A stretch of 64,000 bases of DNA from Nostoc sp. PCC 7107 (GTDB lineage: Bacteria > Cyanobacteriota > Cyanobacteriia > Cyanobacteriales > Nostocaceae), in contig NC_019676.1 of the NCBI RefSeq assembly GCF_000316625.1, positions 62,001-126,000 of the forward strand, written 5' to 3'. The notes beneath the pieces are model-generated. The model was not told where the DNA came from, did no database searches, and saw nothing but the letters and a program-made list of their open reading frames with translations. Below, piece after piece: positions 55,601-63,522 of this stretch. How positions within the stretch are numbered: position 1 is the first letter of the stretch; every line of letters starts with the position of its first letter. The position numbers and the translations under genes are program-made.

Positions 55601-56282
55601 TGATAGTGGAACGTCCATCGGCGGGGATTCTGGGTTCTTGGGTGGGTGCGATCGCAATTTTTTTCTGCACCTCCTCAACCGTGACTTTCACACTGGTTGA
55701 TTTACCATCAGCACCTTGAGCAATTATGGTATTTTCACCTTTATTTAACGGTACGTTATACCAAATCAAGGTGTTTAACTGTTGTGCTTCATCTTTATGC
55801 AAGTATTGGGATATAGCCGCATCTATGGGTTTTCCATTCAATGTCACCGTTACTTGGTTATTAGGGTGATATTGCACTCCCAAGTTAGTAGTTTTGGCAG
55901 TTGTTACACCTGCAACTGGTGTGATAATGCGTATTTCTGAGTTAATAGGGGTTACGGCTGTTTCTGGTGTCTGCTTGTTTACTGCTTTCTCTCCAGCAGT
56001 AAACCCATCTATATGATCTGACGACATCGAAGATGATGCAGCATCTATCTCTTTGTCATTCGCAACTATCAATTTATCAGGTTGGCTTGGTCTTGGTGGC
56101 GAAAAAACAGCTTCTATATCATCTTCTACAGGTGCAATTAACTCTGGAACATTAGGAGATTCAACTTTTTGTTGTGTTTGTGGTGGTGTTTGTGCAGTCG
56201 CAGCCGCAACTGGGAGGATAGGAAAGGCACTACAAATGCTTAATAATGTTAAGTCACGCTTTCTAGCACTAATCTGCGTCAT
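52641..56282 (-). CDS. Giant outer-membrane beta-barrel protein with Big1-like domains
   Basis: A 1213-residue exported protein. Signal peptide at about 1-31 (AFPILPVAAATAQT), an acidic low-complexity region to about 120, two Ig-like segments (VTVTLNGKPIDAA..., and ADGRSTITLEGKITDEKGE with VTLTASAGQFVG, like Big1/invasin domains), then from about 330 to the end a repetitive aromatic/Gly-rich beta-strand region. Motifs such as RGSDYEIDYDRGTLLFRRPI and ERTPDIPGAELDYFMWGDYN resemble large outer-membrane barrels. It ends with an amphipathic strand PYLNISFKLNELFGGF and a polar tail. It starts 1 nt after the upstream gene's stop (AAGGA site about 11 nt before ATG) and overlaps the next, so it sits in the middle of an operon. 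It is probably a surface-exposed pore or scaffold; no TonB box is recognised. Confidence 0.8.
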   Translation of the reverse strand: MTQISARKRDLTLLSICSAFPILPVAAATAQTPPQTQQKVESPNVPELIAPVEDDIEAVFSPPRPSQPDKLIVANDKEIDAASSSMSSDHIDGFTAGEKAVNKQTPETAVTPINSEIRIITPVAGVTTAKTTNLGVQYHPNNQVTVTLNGKPIDAAISQYLHKDEAQQLNTLIWYNVPLNKGENTIIAQGADGKSTSVKVTVEEVQKKIAIAPTQEPRIPADGRSTITLEGKITDEKGEIITEDIPVTLTASAGQFVGADQDKDVPGFQVLARKGEFTATLQAGLVAQNVKIRAAINQDAEIEAYTNVEFITNLRPSLATGSINVRIGAGGTDYRGSFRDYLNPDKIGRTSVDVDAAVFATGKVGDWLFTGAFNSKRPLNQDCNGDNRLFGGIQSCEKDYPVYGDSSSFTNTAPSTDSVYARIERTPDIPGAELDYFMWGDYNTEEFARSSQLYTATTRQLHGFKGNYNFGNLQLTALYANNIQGFQRDAITPNGTSGYYFLSRRLVIPGSENVFIEAEEINRPGTVLERKALSRGSDYEIDYDRGTLLFRRPIVATELNPFGKTLVRRIVVTYQNDAGEDSKLYAGRLQYNLRTSDTLNTKNGSPFVGASYLREDQGQQDFELYGFDLFAPLGNSGQIIGEYAHSRHNTLAFGNVSGSAYRLEASANLGKNFQGQAYYRSVTENFANNATWSFTPGQTRYGASLTGKLGQTTSFNLGYDREDNFGIAPAERTQLVDLFNPQPQAAPGSKINNSLTTIRAGIQQKIGQSDLSLEYVNRSRKDRITNKFNGNASQLVSRLDVPLSESLTFHTQNELNLGKSDPLYPNRTTFGLDWALYPGVSMRLAHQFYEGGLLQGNSITSLDTMVEHKFSPDTTVRGRYSILGGADGMTDQGSVSLNHGIRLAPGLKLSLGYEHIFKDIFGDSATGIRFAQPYAVGQTASSLGLFAGDVYSIGLDYTDNPNFQANARLEHRSGSEGNHTVISAAASGKLSPALTAAVRYQQAGGANQLLQGLGNTANLRVGLAYRDPNDDKFNALLGYEYRQNPATTPDTLLAGSGNGSIDHIFSAEAIYAPNWQWELYGKYAFRSSSTSLSEDFTNHSSIHLAQLRTTYQLGYRTDLALEGRWLGQPEQGFNEFGLAVEGGYHLTPDLRIGVGYAFGSADDRDFSGYRSAGGPYLNISFKLNELFGGFGRQKVVPPQQQESVVQPVALESK

Positions 56283-56283
56283 C

Positions 56284-57204
56284 TTACTTACGTCCTTCCC
56301 CTGATGCTGGTGTAACTGCAAAATTCATCCGTCCCATACTTCTGGGTGCGAGTCGGACGAGGCGTGATTGGCTATTTTTCTCGATGTTGTAGAGGTTGGG
56401 TGCAAGGCTATATCCGGGTAGGCTGGTTAAATCTAAAGTTCCAGTCCGATTACCAGCAATTACGTTAGCTAGAGAAAACATCCCATTGGCATCGGTAAGG
56501 ATGCGGTTTCCGTCATCCATATAAATTACGGCGTTGGGTATCCCCGGTTCCCCTGGTTGTTGTTCGCCATCAAAGTTTTTATCAACAAAGACTCGTCCAA
56601 TCAAAGTTGCACAATCGGAGATAATACCGGGACGAATCTTGAGTAAATGGCTGGCTGTGTTGCTGCGGATATTACCTGCGGCGGCGACGGCTAAATTTTT
56701 CCCTGTTCCGCGAACAGCATCGGGTGTGACTGTGACTGCATAGACGACATTCATCGTTCCCTGTGCAGGGATAGTACCAGCGTAGTTGATAGTTACTGTG
56801 CGGTTATCTCGGCTACTCGATACAGTTACGGGTGTGGTAGTGTTATTGCTGGTTAAAGATACTTGCAGCGATCGCGTCTCGAAATTCAAGCCGAGAGGTA
56901 GAGTATCGGTAAGCGTGATATTGCTGGCGGGAGAGTTACCAGTGTTGCGAATAACCAGCCGATAAACCACGGTATCACCTGGTTCTACGGCGATGCGATC
57001 GGCAGTTTTGACAATCTCTAAAGCAGTTGCACCTCTAGTAAAGAACACAGTATTAGAAGTAACAGGCTGAATATTGTCGCCTCCCAACACGGCTGTATTA
57101 GTAGTTTCATCAGCAATTACCGCTGAAATGCCAACAGAAAAAATTCCAGGAAGCAACACCAGCAGAAGAAAATGATTCTGCTTCCAGTCTTTAATGAAAT
57201 TCAT
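56284..57204 (-). CDS. DUF11/SdrD-like secreted protein
   Basis: A 306-residue exported protein and the first gene of the four-gene block. The signal helix is HFLLLVLLPGIFSVGISAVI. A DUF11 domain (about 60-185) has ALEIVKTADRIAVEPGDTVV, VIRNTGNSPASNITLTDTLP and a following Ig strand set. A C-terminal SdrD B/carboxypeptidase-regulatory-like domain has GRVFVDKNFDGEQQPGEPGI, IPNAVIYMDDG and TDANGMFSLANV. ATG 57204 is preferred over an in-frame TTG at 57216. The stop is 1 nt before the start of the giant barrel protein. A role as an extracellular partner or plug of the barrel is inferred from the coupling. Confidence 0.82.
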   Translation of the reverse strand: MNFIKDWKQNHFLLLVLLPGIFSVGISAVIADETTNTAVLGGDNIQPVTSNTVFFTRGATALEIVKTADRIAVEPGDTVVYRLVIRNTGNSPASNITLTDTLPLGLNFETRSLQVSLTSNNTTTPVTVSSSRDNRTVTINYAGTIPAQGTMNVVYAVTVTPDAVRGTGKNLAVAAAGNIRSNTASHLLKIRPGIISDCATLIGRVFVDKNFDGEQQPGEPGIPNAVIYMDDGNRILTDANGMFSLANVIAGNRTGTLDLTSLPGYSLAPNLYNIEKNSQSRLVRLAPRSMGRMNFAVTPASGEGRK

Positions 57205-58337
57205 AGCTAAATTCAAAAATGTATTTGCCTGTAATAAAGAATCGAATATCAGTAATTAGAATTAGGAAAATTTATGATTGAAAATAACTAATTATGATTA
57301 TTTAAAACACCCTTGTTATAACTAAAACTAAATATGCAAATTGAATATTATGCTCTTCACCACAATATTTTTTACATCCAGATGTTTTTACCAAGCAATA
57401 CACAAAATTCACATTCTTTGGTATTCAATATATGTTTTAAAATTTCTGTTGACGTAGATATTTAATTCCAAATATTCCGTTCGACTGAAAGTCTCATGCT
57501 AGGCAAACAAAGTCTGCTTATGCAGATGAGTGTAGTCTGTCTAGTAACGATTTCAATCATCCAGCATTCATTACAAAAGTTGATGTATTTATAAATGAGA
57601 GTAAATCTAACCATTACAATCACTCTCAGAAAATATTTGGTTATGTTTATGCTTCTTTTTAGGCAAGCTATGATGATTGAGACTGTTATCTATTTTTAGG
57701 TAAATGCTCTCAAAATCCAGGTAGATGCAGCGGATTAATTAAGACAAATATAACTATGATTATATTAAATGGCAATTAATTTACAGGAAAATCATTCTTG
57801 GCTGATCAACATAACAAATTTTGTCACTGTCAACGTGGAGATTGCGATATTTATCCACTAAATTATGATAAATTTCGATATTCCTCCTAGTATTTACTGT
57901 CTTAATCAATAACCAAAAAATACTTTTATTTCTAAAATAGTAATTATACGAGTATGGAAAGATAAAAGTTTATAGGGAAATTCACTATTTACAAAAATGT
58001 GGATAATCGATAAATATTTCGCGACAGACGACAACCAAGAAATTTTTAATTCGCGACAAAACTATTTATCGTCAACTTTTAATTTAAAGATTTGAGAAAA
58101 TATAAACAAGTAAAAGTGAATTTATTGCTATCTAATCATATTTCAACATCAAATATACTTTACTGATTCTTAAATATATCTAAGTAAAATCGCCCTAGTT
58201 ATTTTGTGAATAAACAGCGAAACTAAGTATTAACAAGTAAAAAACTAATCATCCAACTTGTATTTATTATTATTTTGCTAATCCATATTATTTCCTCAGT
58301 GGTGAAATATTATTCCCAGTAATCAGGAGACACTGCC
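57205..58337. other. 1.1-kb AT-rich divergent spacer
   Basis: No gene is seen on either strand. The DNA is very AT-rich and ends in an AGGAGA ribosome site for the GT25-like gene. It must hold the promoter of the four-gene envelope operon and that of the GT25-like gene. Two direct TTCGCGACA copies lie at 58018 and 58050. No tRNA, CRISPR or known riboswitch was recognised. Confidence 0.5.
58018..58058. promoter_or_regulatory. Direct repeats TTCGCGACA, 32 bp apart
   Basis: TTCGCGACA occurs at 58018-58026 and 58050-58058, spaced 32 bp start to start (about three helical turns). Each contains the palindrome TCGCGA, rare in this AT-rich stretch. They lie about 280-320 nt upstream of the GT25-like gene and suit a regulator bound on one face of the helix. 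Confidence 0.35.
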
Positions 58338-59279
58338 ATGTTAGAGTTAACCCTTGAAAATACAAAAGCTTTGAATTCTCAAGCGACACTTGAGAAAATG
58401 CTCCAAGATTCTGAATATTCCCCAAGAAGATCACAAAACAAGACTTTTCCTTCTTTACAAATTGCTGATATTATTGGCAGAGCTTTTATTATTGCTTATA
58501 AGGAACAAACTGATTTACTTGAATCAATTTTGATTAAAGAAGGATTACTGTGTGGAGTTCTCAGACAAAAGCACCAACCACAATATAAAAACTTTTCTCC
58601 AAGTTATCTTTGTCTACTCAATCATTTAAGTGCTTGGCAAATAGCTGCAAAAGAAACTCAACCCACTTTAATTGTTGAGGCAGATTTTGTTCCAGTTGTA
58701 GGATTGGGCAAACTGCCTTTACCTTTTAATCCCTATCAAACAAATGTTGGTATGTGTTGGCTATACACTTGTGCATCTCAAATATATAGTATTTCAGCAG
58801 ATGGCTATGCAGAAGGTTTTTCTGTATCAACCGTTGCTTATATTGTTACTCCTCAAGGTGCTGAAAAATTAATTAGATTTGCAGAAGAACTCCTACAAAA
58901 ATTAGAACCTAATGCTTATTCTACTTGGGATACTTATCTTGATAATTTTCTGCGCCATCATAACTTGAAAAACTACATCCCTTTCCGCAATTATGGAGAG
59001 CATGGTGGTTTACCAAATCTAGAACATTCTCGTTATGGATTAAGTAAAACTCATAGGGCGGATGTTCTCTATGATAATTTGGCTTTTATGCCTATGTATG
59101 CCTCAAAAGGAGGTGTAAATTATTTTAAATTCTTCTCTGTGAGACTTCAAGCACGGATCAAAGGCATAGTTCGGTTGCTAATAGGTAAATTTCTCCGATT
59201 GCCAGTTCTGAAACGTTCTCATGTACCTGCTAGGTTAGCAAATTTCGCTATTCGCCGACAGTTGTTTCCTTATATCTAA
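58338..59279 (+). CDS. GT25-like (LPS biosynthesis) glycosyltransferase
   Basis: A 313-residue protein that resembles GT25/LPS-biosynthesis glycosyltransferases. The visible family pattern is SPSYLCLLNHLSAWQIAAKE followed by LIVEADFVPV (the usual position of an EDD-type acidic motif, here EAD), then SVSTVAYIVTPQGAEKLI, TWDTYLDNFL and YGEHGGLPNLEHS. The C-terminal third is basic and may sit on the membrane. An AGGAGA site 8 nt before ATG 58338 supports the start. The variant acidic motif means activity is not certain. It is the only gene between two long spacers. Confidence 0.7.
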   Translation: MLELTLENTKALNSQATLEKMLQDSEYSPRRSQNKTFPSLQIADIIGRAFIIAYKEQTDLLESILIKEGLLCGVLRQKHQPQYKNFSPSYLCLLNHLSAWQIAAKETQPTLIVEADFVPVVGLGKLPLPFNPYQTNVGMCWLYTCASQIYSISADGYAEGFSVSTVAYIVTPQGAEKLIRFAEELLQKLEPNAYSTWDTYLDNFLRHHNLKNYIPFRNYGEHGGLPNLEHSRYGLSKTHRADVLYDNLAFMPMYASKGGVNYFKFFSVRLQARIKGIVRLLIGKFLRLPVLKRSHVPARLANFAIRRQLFPYI

Positions 59280-59614
59280 ACTTAAGTCTATGTTTCTCAG
59301 TGTATGAGAATGAAAACATTACTAATGTTGAGCGTTGACAACAGTTGGCAGTATCCCAGTTTTTAGTAAAAGTGATAGAAGTCCGTCAGGATGAGCAATA
59401 TGGGTCTTTTTACCTAAAGATGAACCCAGAACAATCCTATAAGTATATTTCCATTAAGCCATAGTTACAAATCAAGTAAGGTATAGGAGAATAAAAGAAC
59501 GAGTTTTTCTCATAATTCCCAATTGCTATAGCAACTCAAAAAATAGTCTTTAGTGTGGTTTGGGTAGTGTTAATGCACAGACTTGCGTACCTATAGACAA
59601 GTTGAGGTAAAAAT
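59280..59614. other. Spacer before the pentapeptide-repeat gene
   Basis: No gene is seen. A GAGG ribosome site lies 6 nt before ATG 59615. The rest shows no clear regulatory motif. Confidence 0.4.
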
Positions 59615-60187
59615 ATGGATGCTAACAAACTCTTGAATTTATATGCAGCAGGAGAAAGGGACTTCGTAGGTGCAAATCTGCATCAGATCAATCTTTGTGG
59701 TGCTGATTTGAGGGGCGCAAACTTTGTTGAAGCTGACTTAAGTGGAGCAGATTTAAGCCAGACTAACTTGATTGGATGTAACTTCAGTCGGGCGAATCTG
59801 ACTGATGCAGATATCAGTGGTAGCAATCTGAGTGGTGCAAATTTGAGTGAAGTAAACTTAATAGGCGCAGACTTGATTAAGGCTAACCTCGAAAAAACAA
59901 ATCTCAGTCGTGCAGATTTGCGGGGTGCTAATTTGTCACTGGCAAACCTGCTAAGTGCAAACCTCAGCGAAGCAGAATTGAGTGGTGCAGATTTGACAGG
60001 TGCTAATCTCAAGAAAGCAAATTTGATTGCTAGTAATATTAATGAAGCAGAAATTAGCCGTGCTGATTTTACCAAAGCAATTGTTACAGAATATGAGATG
60101 ACTGGCAAAGTAATGCACCTAGGTTTATCTCATAAATGGGTAACTTGGGCTGGCTGTGATAGCACGGTGCTGAGTGCTGAGTGCTGA
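59615..60187 (+). CDS. Pentapeptide-repeat protein
   Basis: A 190-residue protein whose residues ~18-160 consist of tandem A(D/N)LXX pentapeptides (GADLRGANFVEADLSGADLS and onwards), which fold as a right-handed quadrilateral beta-helix about seven coils long. No signal peptide or catalytic domain is visible. Function cannot be assigned; such proteins are abundant in cyanobacteria. The last codons and stop are built from three GTGCTGA heptamers (60167-60187), so the present C terminus may have been created by the repeat. An antisense open frame (59683-60108) is only a by-product of the codon periodicity. Confidence 0.92.
   Translation: MDANKLLNLYAAGERDFVGANLHQINLCGADLRGANFVEADLSGADLSQTNLIGCNFSRANLTDADISGSNLSGANLSEVNLIGADLIKANLEKTNLSRADLRGANLSLANLLSANLSEAELSGADLTGANLKKANLIASNINEAEISRADFTKAIVTEYEMTGKVMHLGLSHKWVTWAGCDSTVLSAEC
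60167..60187 (+). repeat. Three tandem GTGCTGA heptamers (STRR) at a gene end
   Basis: GTGCTGA is repeated three times without gaps; the final TGA is the stop codon of the pentapeptide-repeat gene. Confidence 0.8.
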
Positions 60188-60276
60188 GTATAAATCTAGT
60201 AAAGTTAAGGCTTTGAGCAATCAACACTGTCTTAAGCTAGGTGACTACGGCTGTACTAATCATTACAGAATGTAAT

Positions 60277-60312
60277 AGGGACACAACCGCGATCGTGTCC
60301 CTAACAATTTTT
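60277..60312. terminator. Terminator between convergent genes
   Basis: AGGGACAC (60277-60284) pairs with GTGTCCCT (60295-60302), followed by AACAATTTTT. It serves the pentapeptide-repeat gene and possibly the convergent gene at 60354. Confidence 0.75.
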
Positions 60313-60353
60313 ATCTGCCAACAGCTAAAATTAAAGCGATCGCCTGTACAATT

Positions 60354-60707
60354 CTAATAAACTAAAGGTCTAGCACCACTCATCTGACGCAACGAATTGA
60401 TACAGGCGGGACAGTCGCAACCAAACAAAGTAACTGCCATTTCGCTTTCTTGGTCACTGAATTCTAGCATTGGCACATCTTCTTGTGAAAACTCTACCTC
60501 AGCCTGATCTGTGGGTATCTGCGCTAACACAGACGCTCTAGCACATACTAAGCCAACTTTATGCTTGTTGCGGATGCAAGATAAACGGTCTTCTATATTT
60601 TTGACTACTGGTTCGGCTGCTTGTGCTTGATTCAACATCGCTGTCATAGACAAAATAGAACTAATCAGCACAGGGGTAGAAAGTAAACTCAGTATAATTT
60701 TATTCAT
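60354..60707 (-). CDS. Small secreted protein with cysteine motifs
   Basis: A 117-residue exported protein I do not recognise. A signal peptide (about 1-30, ending NQAQA) precedes a short mature domain with cysteines in LSCIRNKHKVGLVCARA and a C-x-C-x2-C cluster in FGCDCPACINSLRQM near the C terminus. The acidic stretch between them (VEFSQEDVPMLEFSDQESEM) is low in hydrophobics. The Cys cluster could bind metal or form disulfides. It is convergent with the pentapeptide gene and has its own upstream region of about 110 nt. Confidence 0.75.
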   Translation of the reverse strand: MNKIILSLLSTPVLISSILSMTAMLNQAQAAEPVVKNIEDRLSCIRNKHKVGLVCARASVLAQIPTDQAEVEFSQEDVPMLEFSDQESEMAVTLFGCDCPACINSLRQMSGARPLVY

Positions 60708-60817
60708 TGGCTTCCTAAAGAATTCCTAACTACTCAAAATACTTCGATTAAATCTTACGTTTACCATGAATGTCCATCAGGAGCTTATGTTTCCCAGAGA
60801 TGAGATCTAAATAATGA

Positions 60818-61729
60818 TTAACGCCTGGTCATTTCAAACAATTGTTGAGCATTTTTACTTAAAAAAGCCTCAAACAGTTCTGGCTTTCCTGGTTGAGTTT
60901 CTATGAGGTAACGCTGGGCAAGTTCATAATAAGCGTAAGTCCAAGGAATCTGGATTTCTGTATGACTGCTGTCATCCAGCACATTCACCATTTCCGTCAC
61001 CGCTTGAGTTGCTGTTTGGCGTAAACCACAAGTAACATTTCCTTCAATTTCGGCTTTCATTGGTACACCCAAGTTAGCCAAAGCACTAGCAGTAGTTTCT
61101 ATATCTGGATATGCAGGAGTATTTTGGCGGTTAATGTAGGCTGTGAAGTGGTTGACGGCGTAACCGTGGAGTAACACCCAAGCGCCATATTGGGTTATTT
61201 TATTCACTTCCTCCACGACGGAACGTCGTGGAATTTGCCAAGGTCGAGTGAAAGTTTGCTTTAATTGTTGGATAATGCTGGCAAGATTATTTTCATTTGA
61301 TACAACAGGTGTCAAATAAGAGATACTTTTTTCGGGAATTGCAGATACTGTTTGATAAATCAATCGGACAATATTTTCTGGTAATTCATCAACAATTAAT
61401 TCACTAATAAACAGTTTGGGTAAATCGAATTCTGCTTGTTGGGGATGGCGATAATGACGTGCATAAAGATGAGTTGCAGCAAATTTATACTCTCCCGCAG
61501 GTTCGTAACCCAAGGCTAAGGCTATTTGTGCTAGGTGGTTGATACCTAAGTTAATTTCACCTTGGGGAGTATCGACTACTAATCGCAAAGACCGAAAGGC
61601 GATGTGGTCGTTGGTGAGGGTTCCCCCCGCGTTTATAATCATGTTTTGGTAGATTTGGGCGTAATTGACTCTGGCTTGATATTCTTGCCAAAGTGCTTCC
61701 CAGAGATCAGATGCGAGTTCGGGTTTCAT
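60818..61729 (-). CDS. DUF1338 protein, 2-oxoadipate dioxygenase/decarboxylase family
   Basis: A 303-residue DUF1338 (HglS/YdcJ-like) protein. In Pseudomonas this family converts 2-oxoadipate to 2-hydroxyglutarate using Fe2+ and O2 in D-lysine breakdown. Visible family features are TNDHIAFRSLRL with a likely metal His, EYKFAATHLYARHYRH, KLFISELIVDEL, HGYAVNHFTAYI with further His, and the ending IPWTYAYYELAQRY. ATG 61729 is chosen because the longer frame (61750) starts inside a dispersed repeat. The class III aminotransferase gene lies 61 nt upstream on the same strand; transamination of 2-aminoadipate would supply its substrate. Confidence 0.87.
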   Translation of the reverse strand: MKPELASDLWEALWQEYQARVNYAQIYQNMIINAGGTLTNDHIAFRSLRLVVDTPQGEINLGINHLAQIALALGYEPAGEYKFAATHLYARHYRHPQQAEFDLPKLFISELIVDELPENIVRLIYQTVSAIPEKSISYLTPVVSNENNLASIIQQLKQTFTRPWQIPRRSVVEEVNKITQYGAWVLLHGYAVNHFTAYINRQNTPAYPDIETTASALANLGVPMKAEIEGNVTCGLRQTATQAVTEMVNVLDDSSHTEIQIPWTYAYYELAQRYLIETQPGKPELFEAFLSKNAQQLFEMTRR

Positions 61730-61734
61730 ATATC

Positions 61735-61755
61735 TCACGCAGAGGCGCAAAGAGG
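61735..61755. repeat. Dispersed ACGCAGAGGCGCAAAGAGG repeat
   Basis: A clear copy of the ACGCAGAGGCGCAAAGA element, in the 61-nt spacer between the aminotransferase and DUF1338 genes. Its complement is at 45214-45233. Confidence 0.65.
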
Positions 61756-61790
61756 ATTCAAAGAGACTAGAGGCTAGAAAGTAAAATTTT

Positions 61791-63095
61791 TTACTCAGAA
61801 ATTAGCAGAATATCGGAGAGAATTTCGAGGGCGGTTTGGATTTGGTTGCTGTCAATAATTAGGGGTGGACAAAAACGAATGGCGGTTTTACCGCAACCGA
61901 GTAATAGCAGACCACGTAAAAAGGCTTCTTGGATGATGCGATCGCGTAGTTTAATATCATAATTACCGGCTGCATCAACTAAATCTACCGCTACCATCAA
62001 TCCTTTACCTCTGGGTAAAGACATTCTGGGAAATCTTTGATGTAACTGGGTTAAGCCAGCTTGTAATAGTTCACCCATTTGGGTAGCATTGGTCATCAAG
62101 CCGCTTTCTAAAAGTCGCAAAGTTGCCAAACCTGCCGCACAAGCCACAGGATTTCCGCCAAAGGTGGTGGCGTGGGAACCAGGCGGCCAAGTCATTAATT
62201 CTGGGCGGGCGAGAATTGCACCGAGAGGTAAACCACTGGCGATACCTTTAGCTGTGGTAATAATATCAGGCATAACACCCCAATGTTCAGTAGCAAACAA
62301 GCGACCTGTACGCCCCATCCCTGATTGCACTTCATCCACTACCATTAATATGCCGTAGCGATCGCAGATATCTCGAATTCTTTGTAAAAATCCATCTTCG
62401 GGGACAATATAACCGCCTTCCCCTTGAATTGGCTCGACAAAAATCGCTGCGACTTCCTGGGGCGGTAGTATAGTATGAAATAATTGTGTTTCTAAATAAT
62501 CTAAACTCGCGTGAGTACCGTAAGGAATGTGCGTTACACCAGGGACTAACGCCCCAAAGTTAGCCCGCTGCACTGTTTTGGAACCTGTCAGCGACATTGC
62601 GCCGTAGGTGCGTCCGTGGAATGCACCCAAAAAAGCGACAATAAGCGATCGCTTGGTGTAATATCGAGCTAGTTTAATTGCTCCTTCGTTAGACTCGGCC
62701 CCAGAGTTGGTAAAAAATATTTTTGCACCTTCAGGGAACGGGGCGCGGAAGGCTAACTTCTCTGCCAGTTCCACCATTGGTTCATAATAAAAATCCGTCC
62801 CTGACATGTGCAGCAAACAAGCTGACTGTTCTTGAATGGCTTTGACAACTTCCGGGTGGGCGTGTCCAGTCGCAGTGACGGCGATACCAGCAGTCATATC
62901 TAAAAATACGTTGCCGTCCACATCTTCCACCATACAGCCTTGACCGCGAGCTACAACTAAAGGATAGTCACGGGTATAAGATGGGGAAGTTACAGCGCGA
63001 TCGCGTTCTACAATTGCTTTAGCGCGAGTTCCAGGTAAAGTCGTCACCAAACGCGGCACACTAGGTAAAGGTTGATTAATGGATATGCTTAACAT
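61791..63095 (-). CDS. Class III PLP aminotransferase (acetylornithine/GABA type)
   Basis: A 434-residue class III aminotransferase. It has the N-terminal substrate loop region SPSYTRDYPLVVARGQG, the PLP-binding NSGAESNEGAIKLARYYT, FHGRTYGAMSLTGSK, the Asp motif VDEVQSGMGRTGRL and the Schiff-base Lys in TTAKGIASGLPLGAI, followed by TFGGNPVACAAGLATL. Overall it resembles the archaeal-type broad-specificity members and the Pseudomonas 2-aminoadipate transaminase more than typical ArgD. With the DUF1338 gene downstream, a role in lysine/2-aminoadipate catabolism is likely; acetylornithine or GABA transamination cannot be excluded. Confidence 0.88.
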   Translation of the reverse strand: MLSISINQPLPSVPRLVTTLPGTRAKAIVERDRAVTSPSYTRDYPLVVARGQGCMVEDVDGNVFLDMTAGIAVTATGHAHPEVVKAIQEQSACLLHMSGTDFYYEPMVELAEKLAFRAPFPEGAKIFFTNSGAESNEGAIKLARYYTKRSLIVAFLGAFHGRTYGAMSLTGSKTVQRANFGALVPGVTHIPYGTHASLDYLETQLFHTILPPQEVAAIFVEPIQGEGGYIVPEDGFLQRIRDICDRYGILMVVDEVQSGMGRTGRLFATEHWGVMPDIITTAKGIASGLPLGAILARPELMTWPPGSHATTFGGNPVACAAGLATLRLLESGLMTNATQMGELLQAGLTQLHQRFPRMSLPRGKGLMVAVDLVDAAGNYDIKLRDRIIQEAFLRGLLLLGCGKTAIRFCPPLIIDSNQIQTALEILSDILLISE

Positions 63096-63242
63096 TTTTT
63101 AGATTTTTTAGATTATTGATGATTAAACAGTCATGTAAGATTTTTGACAGTATCATTTGCTGCCATTTGCATAAATGTTACGTATTGACAGAAAACCGAT
63201 AATATGGGCTATTTTCTTCTGCATAAATCTCGAAAATTCTTC
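63096..63242. other. Upstream spacer of the aminotransferase gene
   Basis: AT-rich DNA with no gene; together with the decayed frame at 63243-63437 and the following 85 nt it makes up the 427-nt interval before the last partial gene. Confidence 0.35.
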
Positions 63243-63437
63243 ATGAATTCTCCGAACGATTTAGCACAAGAGTTTCATGGCTATGCTCTTACTGAGTATC
63301 TATAATTTGCCAAATATGGGAAGTACTGATTTTTGCTACGCTAATTACACCAAGATGAACTTGCTAAAGCTAACAGAGTTATGCTGCTTGATCAGGTATG
63401 GATGAAATTTGCACCAGTTATAATGCCACTATTGTAA
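63243..63437 (+). pseudogene. Decayed short gene with three in-frame stops
   Basis: One frame from ATG 63243 to TAA 63435-63437 reads as protein except for stops at 63303, 63327 and 63342: MNSPNDLAQEFHGYALTEYL, then FAKYGKY, FLLR, then LHQDELAKANRVMLLDQVWM and KFAPVIMPLL. The same frame carries all pieces with no shift needed, and each stop is one base from a sense codon, so this looks like a ~64-residue gene inactivated by point mutations. I do not recognise the family. Confidence 0.45.
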
Positions 63438-63522
63438 TCACGGTTTCTGGATTGTCAAATTAATATCACCCAGGTATTAAGCAAGTGTAATTATTATTGA
63501 TTAATAGAAATTTTTACCACCT

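Noticed and set aside
59683-60108. 141-codon minus-strand frame with repeated RFA/KSAP units
   Set aside because: It mirrors the codon periodicity of the pentapeptide repeats on the plus strand and has no start context.
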